Positions 15,779-22,360 of a stretch of DNA of 33,403 nucleotides are shown piece by piece (within the stretch, counting starts at the first letter, position 1; each line of letters starts with the position of its first letter). The position numbers and the translations under genes were made by a program. The DNA comes from Candidatus Dormiibacterota bacterium (GTDB lineage Bacteria > Chloroflexota > Dormibacteria > Aeolococcales > Aeolococcaceae). The stretch is taken from contig PKXZ01000034.1 in NCBI GenBank assembly GCA_003132525.1, positions 296 through 33,698 of the forward strand. The letters run 5' to 3'. A model generated the notes under the pieces. The model saw nothing but the letters and a program-made list of their open reading frames with translations, had not been told where the DNA came from and did no database searches.

Positions 15779-17067
15779 TACACACCGACGATTGGGAGGA
15801 ACCAGGGGTGCCCCCGGTAGAACGGGATCCGCGGAAAGCGGAGTTCCGAGAACGCCGGCTGGGCACCCCTGGCAATCCATTCGCCGGCGAGTGTTCCCAT
15901 ATAGCTCCCGAGGGCGACGCCACTCCCGCAGTAGCCCATCGCATAGGTGACGCCGTTCGTCCGCGTGAGGTGCGGCAGCTGGTCGAGCGTGAACCCGACG
16001 TTGCCCGTCCACGCATGGCTGATCCGCACGCCGGCGAGCTGCGGGTACATGCCGATCATCGCCGCGTACAGCCGGTCGCGGGCGGTCTGCACGCTCACCG
16101 GCGCGAAGCTGGTCCGTCCGCCGAAGACCAGCCGCCCATCGGGTGCGAGGCGCCAGTAATGGAGAAAGTTTCGCGTGTCGCTCATCATCCGGCGCTGCGG
16201 GCTGACATCCGCAGCCCGTACATCACCGAGCGGTTCGGTGGCGATGATGTAGCTGCCGATTGGGATGACCCGGCGCCGCGCCCACGGGGCCGCGGCATCG
16301 GTGTACCCGTTGGTGGCGACCAGCACGTCGCCGGCCGTGATATCGCCCCGCGACGTGTGGACGAGCGAGCCGGCATCAGCCGTCACGATCGAGGTCACGT
16401 GCGTGTGCGGGTGCAGCGCGGCGCCGTTGGCGAGCGAGAGCCGCGCAAGTCCGGCGAGGTAGCGCGCGGGATGGATGCTCGCGCCGTTGTCGGTGAGCAT
16501 CCCGCCGTGGAACCCGCGGCACGGGGTCTCGCTCTCGAGCGCGTCCTCCTCGAGCATGACGGTGCCTTCCCCGAGCCGCTGCCGGCGCTCCGCCTCGTCC
16601 TTACGCAGTCCCTTCATGCGCGATGCGCGGTGGGCAAGGTGCAGCCAGCCCGACTGGGAGTACATCGCGTCGGGGGCAGCCGTTGCCGCCGTCCTCGCGA
16701 CGAACGCGTAGGCCTCGACGCTCGCGTCGTGCAGCGCGCGGCCGGCCGCCCCGTGCTTGCGTTCGAGGAACGCGACATCGCGCCGCACGCCCGCATGAAT
16801 CATTCCGGCGTTGCGGCCGCTCGCCCCCTCGCCGAGCGCGCCAGTGTCAAGCACGATCACGTGTTTTCCGTGCGAAGCGATGCGTGCGGCAGCGGCGAGC
16901 CCGGTGAATCCGGCGCCGATCACGACGACATCCGCGCTCGCCGGCAGCGGGGATTCCGCAATAACGGGAAAGGATGTGTCGTCCCACCACAGGGGAGTCT
17001 CGCGATAGTCCTCGGCAAGTGGCGCGACGCGCTTGCCGGGAGGACCGGGGGGCGACCAGAGGCTCAT
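15754..17067 (-). CDS. FAD-dependent amine oxidoreductase (DAO family, PuuB-like)
   Basis: Predicted 437 residues. ADVVVIGAGFTGLAAAARIA (GAGFTG at 51-56) is the FAD-binding Rossmann loop, followed by VIVLDTGALGEGASGRNAGM, the second dinucleotide signature of the DAO group. The pre-motif TPLWWDD and GYCGSGVALGSYMGTLAGE near the C-terminus resemble gamma-glutamylputrescine oxidase (PuuB) and related amine oxidases, which use O2 to turn an amine into an aldehyde, ammonia and hydrogen peroxide. No transmembrane segment is visible. The ATG at 17067 has no clear ribosome binding site. It is divergent from the MerR-XRE-cupin regulator (81-base gap) and convergent with the permease, so it is transcribed separately from the operon it serves. 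Confidence 0.9.
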   Translation of the reverse strand: MSLWSPPGPPGKRVAPLAEDYRETPLWWDDTSFPVIAESPLPASADVVVIGAGFTGLAAAARIASHGKHVIVLDTGALGEGASGRNAGMIHAGVRRDVAFLERKHGAAGRALHDASVEAYAFVARTAATAAPDAMYSQSGWLHLAHRASRMKGLRKDEAERRQRLGEGTVMLEEDALESETPCRGFHGGMLTDNGASIHPARYLAGLARLSLANGAALHPHTHVTSIVTADAGSLVHTSRGDITAGDVLVATNGYTDAAAPWARRRVIPIGSYIIATEPLGDVRAADVSPQRRMMSDTRNFLHYWRLAPDGRLVFGGRTSFAPVSVQTARDRLYAAMIGMYPQLAGVRISHAWTGNVGFTLDQLPHLTRTNGVTYAMGYCGSGVALGSYMGTLAGEWIARGAQPAFSELRFPRIPFYRGHPWFLPIVGVYYSLVDGL

Positions 17068-17148
17068 AATCTATTCAACGGTGACAAGTTCGACTGGGCC
17101 GGACAGCGTACCTGCTGCCCGGCTCGGGTCGTGTCGAGGAGTCTGCGA

Positions 17149-17925
17149 GTGGACGACATCCGCATCGGCGAGGTCGCCCGGCGAGTCGGCGTGAGCCCGT
17201 CCACGCTGCGGGCGTGGGAACGCAAAGGGCTGGTGCGCCCGCTGCGTGCCGGTGGCCGCCATCGCCGCTACACCGCCGAGGACATCTCGCGTCTGCACGA
17301 CGTGCGCGCACTGCTCACGCGCGGCTTCGCCCCGCCCGCCCTGCAATCGCTGATTGCCGGTGAGGTGATCCCCGAAGACCACGTTGTCGGCACGCGCCTG
17401 CGCGCGGCACGCACCAAGCGGAGCCTGTCTCTGCGCGGCGCCGCGGCGCGCGCCGGCATCTCGGCGTCGTACCTGAGCCTTGTCGAGCGAGGACTGGCGG
17501 AACCCTCGGTGTCGCTCCTCCAGCGGGTCGCCTCGGCATACGGCGGCACCCTGCTCGAATTCTTTGGAGCAGCGCCCGCGGGGACCGAGGGACCGAAGTT
17601 GGTGCGCACCGGAGAACGACGGCGTCTGAGCGGCTTCGACCGTGTCGAGATCGAGGACCTCGTGACCTTTCCCAACGCCGTGCTCGAGATCGACATCTTC
17701 AACGTCGCGCCCGGCGGTGGCAGCGGTGGCGCGTACTCGCACGACGGCGAGGAGGCGGTCTACGTCCTCAGCGGCGAGCTCGACATCTGGCTCGATGAGA
17801 CCGAGCACTACCACATCGAGGCTGGCGACACGCTGTATTTCCACAGTCCCCAACAGCATCGATGGGTCAACCAGTCCAGCGACACGACCCGGCTGTTCTG
17901 GGTCAATACCCCGCCCACCTTCTAA
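17149..17925 (+). CDS. Transcriptional regulator with MerR HTH, XRE HTH and cupin domains
   Basis: Predicted 258 residues. The GTG at 17149 is fixed by CGAGGAG at 17135-17141, 7 bases upstream. Residues 2-70 form a MerR winged helix (IRIGEVARRVGVSPSTLRAW, then the wing GGRHRRYTAEDI). Residues 80-138 form an XRE/Cro helix-turn-helix (LRAARTKRSLSLRGAAARAG, then ISASYLSLVERG). Residues 160-255 form a cupin barrel with YSHDGEEAVYVLSGELDIWL and HYHIEAGDTLYFHSPQQHRW. XRE-cupin proteins such as PuuR repress amine-catabolic genes and respond to a small ligand in the cupin. The added MerR head is unusual. It stands 15 bases before the GabT-like gene and is divergent from the oxidase, so it probably controls the island. 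Confidence 0.9.
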   Translation: MDDIRIGEVARRVGVSPSTLRAWERKGLVRPLRAGGRHRRYTAEDISRLHDVRALLTRGFAPPALQSLIAGEVIPEDHVVGTRLRAARTKRSLSLRGAAARAGISASYLSLVERGLAEPSVSLLQRVASAYGGTLLEFFGAAPAGTEGPKLVRTGERRRLSGFDRVEIEDLVTFPNAVLEIDIFNVAPGGGSGGAYSHDGEEAVYVLSGELDIWLDETEHYHIEAGDTLYFHSPQQHRWVNQSSDTTRLFWVNTPPTF

Positions 17926-17940
17926 GAGGAGCGCGCAGCC

Positions 17941-19230
17941 ATGGACACGGTCGAGAAGTACCGCCGCTACGTGACGACCAGCGCGCTCGCCGGAGTCGAA
18001 CCGATCACCGTCGAGAGCGCTCGCGGCGCGACCGTGACCGCCACCGATGGCACCGAGTACACCGACCTGTATGCGGGGATCGGCGTCGTCAACGCGGGGC
18101 ACGTGCCCCCCAAGGTGGCGGAAGCCGCGAAGCGGCAGATCGACAAGGTCGTGCACTCCTGCTCGTATGTCTATCACGTCCCCGTCGTCGCGGACCTCGC
18201 CGAACGCCTCGCGCAGGTGACCCCGGGGCGGCTCCAGAAGACCTTCTTCGGGAACAGCGGCGCCGAGGCTGTCGAAGGCGCGCTCCGGCTCGCTCGTGTC
18301 TTCACGGGACGCCGAGAGATCATCGCTTTGCAGAGCTCGTTCCACGGACGGACGGCGGGCGCGCTCGCGATCACCGGCAACGCGCTGCGCAAGCACCGCG
18401 GCGGTGCGCAGATCGCCGGGATCGCGTTTGCTCCCACGCCATACCCGTATCGCTGCCGGATGTGCTCGGGCTCGTGCTCGCTGGCCTGCGCCGACGCCGT
18501 CGATGATGTGATCCGTTACGACACGAGTGATGACGTCGCCGCCTTCATCGTCGAGCCGATCATCGGTGAGGGCGGCATCATCCCGCTGCCCGACGGCTAC
18601 CTCCAGCGTGTCAAGGAGATCCTTGACGCGCGAGGCATCCTGCTCATCGCCGACGAGGTGCAGAGCGGGTTCGGGCGCAGCGGCCGGATGTTCGCGGTGG
18701 AGGCATACGGCATCGAGCCGGACATCATGACCATGGCCAAAGGCATCGCCAGCGGCTTCCCGCTCGGCGCTTTCATCGCGCGCGACGAGATCGCCGACGC
18801 ATTCGAACCGGGCGATCACATGAGCACGTTCGGTGGCAACCCCGTCTCCTGCGCAGCGGGCGTGGCCACCATCGACATGCTCCTCGAGGAGCATCTGCCC
18901 GAACGCGCAGCCCGTGTCGGGGCCATGGTGCGATCTCGACTCGACGCCTTTGCCGTGGAGTCGGAGCTGGTCGGCGAGATACGGGGCAGCGGGCTCATGA
19001 TCGGCGTCGAACTGGTCCGCAATCGTTCCACCAAGGAACCCGCCACCTCGGAGGCCGCGGCGGTAAAGCGGCACTGTCGCGAGCGAGGGGTGCTGATCGG
19101 GGTTGGCGGGTCGCTCGGCAACGTGGTGCGCATTCAACCGCCGCTCGTGATCGGCGAGGAAGAGCTCGACCGGGCGATCGGCGTGATCGAGGAAGCGGTC
19201 ACCAGCCTGACGGCGCAACCCGTCGGGTAG
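17941..19230 (+). CDS. GabT-like class III aminotransferase (4-aminobutyrate or related omega-amino acid)
   Basis: Predicted 429 residues. The ATG at 17941 follows GAGGAG just downstream of the regulator stop. It has GNSGAEAVEGALRLAR (PLP phosphate contact), SSFHGRTAGALAITGN, EPIIGEGGIIPLPDGYL, LLIADEVQSGFGRSG (D238) and TMAKGIASGFPLG (Schiff-base K267). This is the canonical GABA/ornithine-type layout. RCRMCSGSCSLACADA (C172, C175, C179, C183) forms a four-cysteine loop. Comparable cysteine loops are known in this subfamily, so it is not by itself exotic. The likely reaction is transfer of an omega-amino group to 2-oxoglutarate, the last step of putrescine or GABA breakdown. Co-transcription with the regulator upstream is expected. 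The stop lies 2 bases from that of the convergent transpeptidase gene. Confidence 0.9.
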   Translation: MDTVEKYRRYVTTSALAGVEPITVESARGATVTATDGTEYTDLYAGIGVVNAGHVPPKVAEAAKRQIDKVVHSCSYVYHVPVVADLAERLAQVTPGRLQKTFFGNSGAEAVEGALRLARVFTGRREIIALQSSFHGRTAGALAITGNALRKHRGGAQIAGIAFAPTPYPYRCRMCSGSCSLACADAVDDVIRYDTSDDVAAFIVEPIIGEGGIIPLPDGYLQRVKEILDARGILLIADEVQSGFGRSGRMFAVEAYGIEPDIMTMAKGIASGFPLGAFIARDEIADAFEPGDHMSTFGGNPVSCAAGVATIDMLLEEHLPERAARVGAMVRSRLDAFAVESELVGEIRGSGLMIGVELVRNRSTKEPATSEAAAVKRHCRERGVLIGVGGSLGNVVRIQPPLVIGEEELDRAIGVIEEAVTSLTAQPVG

Positions 19231-19232
19231 CT

Positions 19233-20405
19233 TCAGGCGACGACGATGACCGGGGTGCCGAGCGGCGCCCACGAGTAGGCCCACTGCATCACCGATGTCG
19301 GCGCGTGGACGCAGCCGTGGCTGGCGTTGGCGGTGTTCTGGCTGCCCGGCCCGAACGCACCACCCGGCTCCCAGGGCGCGTCGTGCAGGAAGATGCCGGC
19401 GCGCACGACGGTGAACTCGAGCGCGTAATTGGCTCGCTCGGGTGGATACCAGTACGGTGAGCCGCGTGGGGCCCATGAGGTGAACAGCACCGGCGAATCC
19501 TTGTGGAACACGTGGAACGTGCCGGTGGGCGTGCGCTCGTTGCGGCGACCGCTGGTCACCGCAGTCGCCTGGAGCGCGCACCCGTTCTGATAGAAGACGA
19601 CCTCCTGGAGGGTGAGGTTGATGACGATCGCTTTGCCGGACGGCACGGCATGGCCACACGCGTCGCGGCGCAGCGCGGAACTCACGGTGGACTGCAGCGC
19701 CGTCACCTGCACACTCAACGCCGCCAGGGCCGTGCTTTTCGGCTTGGCAGCGACGGCGGTTGCGAGCCGTTGGTACGTCGCCAGGTACGACGTGGCTCCC
19801 GGGATCGCCTCCGCGCCTGCCTGGTCCGCGTTGAGCATGAGCTGACGCAGGCGGGCTGGGAGCGCAGCGACGTCCGCCGTTGCGCTCAGCAGGGCTGCGT
19901 GGTTCTCTGCGGCGGTCTGGGACACGAGCTCCGTCGACAGCGTGTCGATCGCTGCCGGTGTCGTCGCGGTCGCGATGCGTGCCTCCCAGGTCGACGACGT
20001 TGCGACCGTGGGCGCCGCGAGCACCGCCGCGTTGTGCTCCACCATCACGTCCCACCCGACCAGCGCCGAAGTGGCGTATGCGCGTGCGTCGCTGATCGCC
20101 TGGTCCCAGATGGCCTGCGTACCGTCCTTGAGGCTCTGGAGAAATGACGTCCCTGGATCGTTCCACCAGCCGGGAGACCACCACGGTGCCTCGTACGACG
20201 ACGTCCGTAGCGCGGTCTCCAGCGGAGCCAGCGCGCCAGGACCCACACCCTCGCTGCTCATCTCCGACCAGCGCTGCTCGAGCGTCTTCGCCTGAGCCGT
20301 GAAGTCGGTGTGACGGCCGGCTCCCACCGCCGCAAGGGTCACTCCCGTCACCGCGACGATCATCGCGAGGTTGGCCAGGGCGAGCGAGGACGAGCGCATG
20401 GACAC
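19233..20405 (-). CDS. L,D-transpeptidase (YkuD family), membrane-anchored
   Basis: Predicted 390 residues from the GTG at 20405. SSLALANLAMIVAVTGVTLAA near the N-terminus is a single anchor or uncleaved signal. Residues 40-240 are an Ala-rich helical region, probably a spacer in the envelope. The C-terminal YkuD domain contains KAIVINLTLQEVVFYQNGC, TSGRRNERTPTGTFHVFHK, GIFLHDAPWEPGG and ASHGCVHAP, with the catalytic C365 and H363. The residue after C-V is His where Arg or Asn is more usual. These enzymes cross-link peptidoglycan or attach proteins to it outside the membrane. No ribosome binding site is seen; TACCAT 6 bases before the GTG suggests a leaderless message. A structured element of unknown role lies upstream. 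Confidence 0.88.
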   Translation of the reverse strand: MSMRSSSLALANLAMIVAVTGVTLAAVGAGRHTDFTAQAKTLEQRWSEMSSEGVGPGALAPLETALRTSSYEAPWWSPGWWNDPGTSFLQSLKDGTQAIWDQAISDARAYATSALVGWDVMVEHNAAVLAAPTVATSSTWEARIATATTPAAIDTLSTELVSQTAAENHAALLSATADVAALPARLRQLMLNADQAGAEAIPGATSYLATYQRLATAVAAKPKSTALAALSVQVTALQSTVSSALRRDACGHAVPSGKAIVINLTLQEVVFYQNGCALQATAVTSGRRNERTPTGTFHVFHKDSPVLFTSWAPRGSPYWYPPERANYALEFTVVRAGIFLHDAPWEPGGAFGPGSQNTANASHGCVHAPTSVMQWAYSWAPLGTPVIVVA

Positions 20406-20417
20406 CCGGCGATGGTA
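20406..20417 (-). promoter_or_regulatory. Leaderless -10 element of the L,D-transpeptidase gene
   Basis: On the minus strand TACCAT (20417 down to 20412) is followed by six bases and then the GTG at 20405. The spacing is the same as at 3735-3747 and 30815-30827. There is no Shine-Dalgarno upstream of this GTG or of the in-frame ATG at 20399. Confidence 0.5.
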
Positions 20418-20440
20418 GCGGCACGGAGCTATCGTGAGCG

Positions 20441-20581
20441 GGCGCTGTGCGCCGGGATGGGGAGGACGTGTGCTGCGGCGGGCCGCGGTCGGAACGGCTT
20501 TGCCGTCCCGCCGCTTACTCTCGCCCCGGGGGGTAGCCGGGGCTGCGAGATACCCGCCTCCGCGCACGCCCTCCCCATCCC
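20441..20581. ncRNA. Strongly structured intergenic element, candidate RNA (strand unknown)
   Basis: In the gap between the methyltransferase stop and the L,D-transpeptidase start, GGGATGGGGAGG (20454-20465) pairs perfectly with CCTCCCCATCCC (20570-20581). The pairing continues, with one A-C mismatch and one G-T pair, to 20473/20562. Inside are two hairpins: GCGGCGGG/CCCGCCGC (20475-20482 with 20507-20514, capped by ACGGC-TTT-GCCGT at 20494-20506), and TCTCGC plus CCCGG with CCGGG plus GCGAGA (20519-20550). GCGGCGGG can instead pair with CCCGCCTC (20553-20560), lengthening the outer stem and destroying the first hairpin. GGCGC-TGT-GCGCC (20441-20453) flanks it. I cannot match it to a known RNA class. 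It could be a leader, a free RNA or a terminator-like structure. Confidence 0.45.
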
Positions 20582-20594
20582 CCTTCCGGTCAAC

Positions 20595-21365
20595 TCACGA
20601 CGGGCCTAGGGTCGCTTCGATGCCGCGAGCGTCGCCGTCCTCGTCGGTCAATATCCTGACGTCTACGTAGTCGAGGTCTTTCAGCTCGTCCGCGAGCAGC
20701 TGGGCCTGGTTGTCGCCAAGCTCCAGCAGAAGTGCTCCACCGGGTCGCAGATAGCGCTGGGCGTCGCGGAGGACGCGGCGGAGGATGTCGGTGCCGTCGG
20801 GGCCGCCGTCGTAGGAGAGCGGTCTTTCGAAGGTGAACGTGTCTCGCTGCAGGAGGGGCAGCTCCGGGGTTGGGACGTAAGGGACGACGCCGACGACCAC
20901 GTCGACGCTGCCCGGGAGATCATTTGGCAGTGGGCCGAAGAGGTCGCCCAGATAGGCGTCGACGCCGTTGGAGGTCGCGCATGCGACGGCTCTTGGGTCG
21001 ACGTCGGAGGCGACGATGCGGGCCTCGGGGCGATGTATGTGGAGGACTGCGGCGATTGCTCCTGAGCCGGTGCAGATGTCGATGGCCGTTCCGGTGGCGG
21101 GGAGGCGCTCGATCGCTCGACGTGCAAGTGGCTCGCTGAGCCATCGAGGGACGTAGACGTCGGGGTCGATGTGGATTGCGACGCCGCAGAAGGAATCCGT
21201 CCCCGTGATCCAGGCGAGCGGTTCGCCGGTGAGGCGACGTCGAACCGCTGCGTTGAGGCGGTCGGGATCATCCGCTGCGTATGCCAGCAGTTCCTCCGCC
21301 TCTTCCGCGGCAGCGATGAACCCTTCCCTGGCGAGCAGGGCGGTCAGCGACCTTGGATCGTTCAG
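20595..21365 (-). CDS. HemK/PrmC-related class I methyltransferase, non-standard start, altered NPPY motif
   Basis: Reading the minus strand gives about 256 residues of clear PrmC-type sequence. LTALLAREGFIAAAEEAEEL is the N-terminal helical domain, GTAIDICTGSGAIAAVLHIH the SAM-binding motif I and VASDVDPRAVACATSNG motif II, followed by VDVVVGVVPYVPTPEL and GGALLLELGDNQ. It resembles the putative protein-glutamine methyltransferases (TIGR03704-like) that are shorter than PrmC. No ATG, GTG or TTG occurs in frame upstream of 20900. CTG at 21365 overlaps the VOC-gene stop in CTGA and fits the family N-terminus, so a coupled CTG start is proposed. The catalytic N of N-P-P-Y is Val here (V-V-P-Y), so release-factor methylation is doubtful. 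Confidence 0.7.
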   Translation of the reverse strand: MNDPRSLTALLAREGFIAAAEEAEELLAYAADDPDRLNAAVRRRLTGEPLAWITGTDSFCGVAIHIDPDVYVPRWLSEPLARRAIERLPATGTAIDICTGSGAIAAVLHIHRPEARIVASDVDPRAVACATSNGVDAYLGDLFGPLPNDLPGSVDVVVGVVPYVPTPELPLLQRDTFTFERPLSYDGGPDGTDILRRVLRDAQRYLRPGGALLLELGDNQAQLLADELKDLDYVDVRILTDEDGDARGIEATLGPS

Positions 21366-21715
21366 GGGAGCTTGAAGTGCGGGTTCTCGATGATCCCGAC
21401 GACGTTGCCGCCCCGGTCGCGAACGGCGGCCACGCGGATGCCGTCGCCGACGTCCTGGACCTTGCTGTGTTCGGTGGCGCCGCCAGCGAGGAGCTGCGCA
21501 AACGCGTCATCGGCGTTAGTGACGCCCCAGTACGCAACCGGACCAACGGCGACGTCGGCGTTGGGGTCGAGACCGAGCTCGTAGCCGCCGACGTTGAAGC
21601 CGACGTAGAAGGGCTGATCGAAGTACGGTGCCTGACCGAGCAGCGCCGCGTACCAGTCCTTGGCGGCGGCGAGATCCGGTGCCGGATAGATGACGGTTCG
21701 CAAACCTAGGAACAT
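21362..21715 (-). CDS. VOC-superfamily (glyoxalase/bleomycin-resistance fold) protein
   Basis: Predicted 117 residues, one VOC module pair. The ATG at 21715 follows GGGAGGAAG, a strong ribosome binding site. LRTVIYPAPDLAAAKDWYAA and LLGQAPYFDQPFYVGFNVGG form the first beta-alpha-beta-beta-beta unit. AYWGVTNADDAFAQLLAGGA, IRVAAVRDRGGNVVGIIENP form the second, whose last strand is the usual C-terminal signature. VOC proteins bind a metal or small molecule and serve as lyases, dioxygenases or antibiotic-binding proteins. The metal residues are not clearly conserved here (no His in the first strand), so binding or isomerase function cannot be chosen. Its stop overlaps the proposed start of the methyltransferase gene, which suggests an operon. 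Confidence 0.82.
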   Translation of the reverse strand: MFLGLRTVIYPAPDLAAAKDWYAALLGQAPYFDQPFYVGFNVGGYELGLDPNADVAVGPVAYWGVTNADDAFAQLLAGGATEHSKVQDVGDGIRVAAVRDRGGNVVGIIENPHFKLP

Positions 21716-21746
21716 GAGTCGCTTCCTCCCTGGACTGACACGACCA

Positions 21747-21872
21747 TCAGCAGCACGCGTCAGGCGGGCTCGCGATCGCCATGATGCCGCCGATGACCAG
21801 GAAGGCGAGCACCAGCAGCAGCAGTCCGGCGATGACCAGTTTGGTCTTCGTGTCCATGACCGGCTGAATCAT
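21747..21872 (-). CDS. Very small single-helix membrane protein
   Basis: A 41-residue frame from the ATG at 21872 (36 residues from the ATG at 21857). After D-T-K-T-K there is one strong hydrophobic helix, LVIAGLLLLVLAFLVIGGIM, and the tail ASPPDACC ends in two cysteines. The arrangement of a charged head, one helix and a short tail is that of genuine small membrane proteins. However, neither start has a ribosome binding site or a convincing -10 element, so expression is uncertain. It lies on the same strand as the VOC gene, 31 bases upstream of it, and could be part of that unit. The family is not recognised. Confidence 0.4.
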   Translation of the reverse strand: MIQPVMDTKTKLVIAGLLLLVLAFLVIGGIMAIASPPDACC

Positions 21873-21944
21873 GCACAAAGTCACGAGGGAGCGGCCAGGG
21901 GTGTGACGCGGCGGTGCGATGTGGATCAAGCACCGCGGGGTCCA

Positions 21945-22235
21945 TTAGCCCGACGGACCCACCTCACGGACCACGCGATCCGGAGCGCGAGGCTCGAGCA
22001 TAGCGCTCGGCGTCGGCCTTTGTGGGGCCCGCGGACGGGTGATCGTCCCCCGGTCGAGATGGCTCCGGCACTGGAGACACTTGAAGAGCGGCCGGCCTGA
22101 GGCGTCGGGCCAGCCGTCGCGGTGGCGGTCATCGCGACGAGACGCGGTGAAGGTCAGCGGGATCAGGCGATCGGCCCCGCAACGGCCGCAAAGGATCAAC
22201 GCGCCCGGGATTATTCCATGAGATTTCTGTTCCAT
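21945..22235 (-). CDS. Small zinc-ribbon protein, copy 1 of 3
   Basis: Predicted 96 residues from the ATG at 22235. A zinc ribbon is formed by C16-x2-C19 in LCGRCGADRLIPLTFTASRR and C53-x2-C56 in LFKCLQCRSHL. The core C-G-A-D-R-L-I-P-L-T-F recurs in the genes at 23582 and 24360. The C-terminal 35 residues are basic and Pro-rich and absent from the others. Such ribbons bind one zinc and usually mediate nucleic-acid or protein contacts, but the function is unknown. No ribosome binding site is seen. It is divergent from the RCC1-repeat gene, with 125 bases between the starts. Confidence 0.55.
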   Translation of the reverse strand: MEQKSHGIIPGALILCGRCGADRLIPLTFTASRRDDRHRDGWPDASGRPLFKCLQCRSHLDRGTITRPRAPQRPTPSAMLEPRAPDRVVREVGPSG

Positions 22236-22360
22236 GTGTTCGCTGGCGAACCGATACGAACCGACATCTCAGTTGCGTATGGTGGTGCCGTTTTTGGGGT
22301 GCGACGGTTGATGTGCACATCGCCGGATGTACTCACGGAAGGGAACAGGGAGCGTTCATC

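Noticed and set aside
9171-17088. The 10-mer CGGTGACAAG shared by the region before the Tat gene (9171-9180) and that before the MerR-XRE-cupin gene (17079-17088)
   Set aside because: A single shared 10-mer in GC-rich DNA, with no palindrome and different positions relative to the starts, is weak evidence for shared regulation.
15808-17148. Upstream in-frame extension of the MerR-XRE-cupin gene
   Set aside because: It lies antisense to the FAD oxidase gene and shows no domain; the GTG at 17149 has a good ribosome binding site and begins directly at the MerR fold.
18451-18495. Four-cysteine loop in the GabT-like protein as a possible novel metal site
   Set aside because: Similar cysteine-rich loops are known in related class III aminotransferases, so it is not treated as a discovery.
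17071-20424. A minus-strand frame open for over 1100 codons across the GabT-like gene, the regulator and the transpeptidase gene
   Set aside because: It runs antisense or in another frame over convincing genes, has Arg/Gly/Asp-rich low-information sequence, and is the usual third-position artefact of high-GC DNA.
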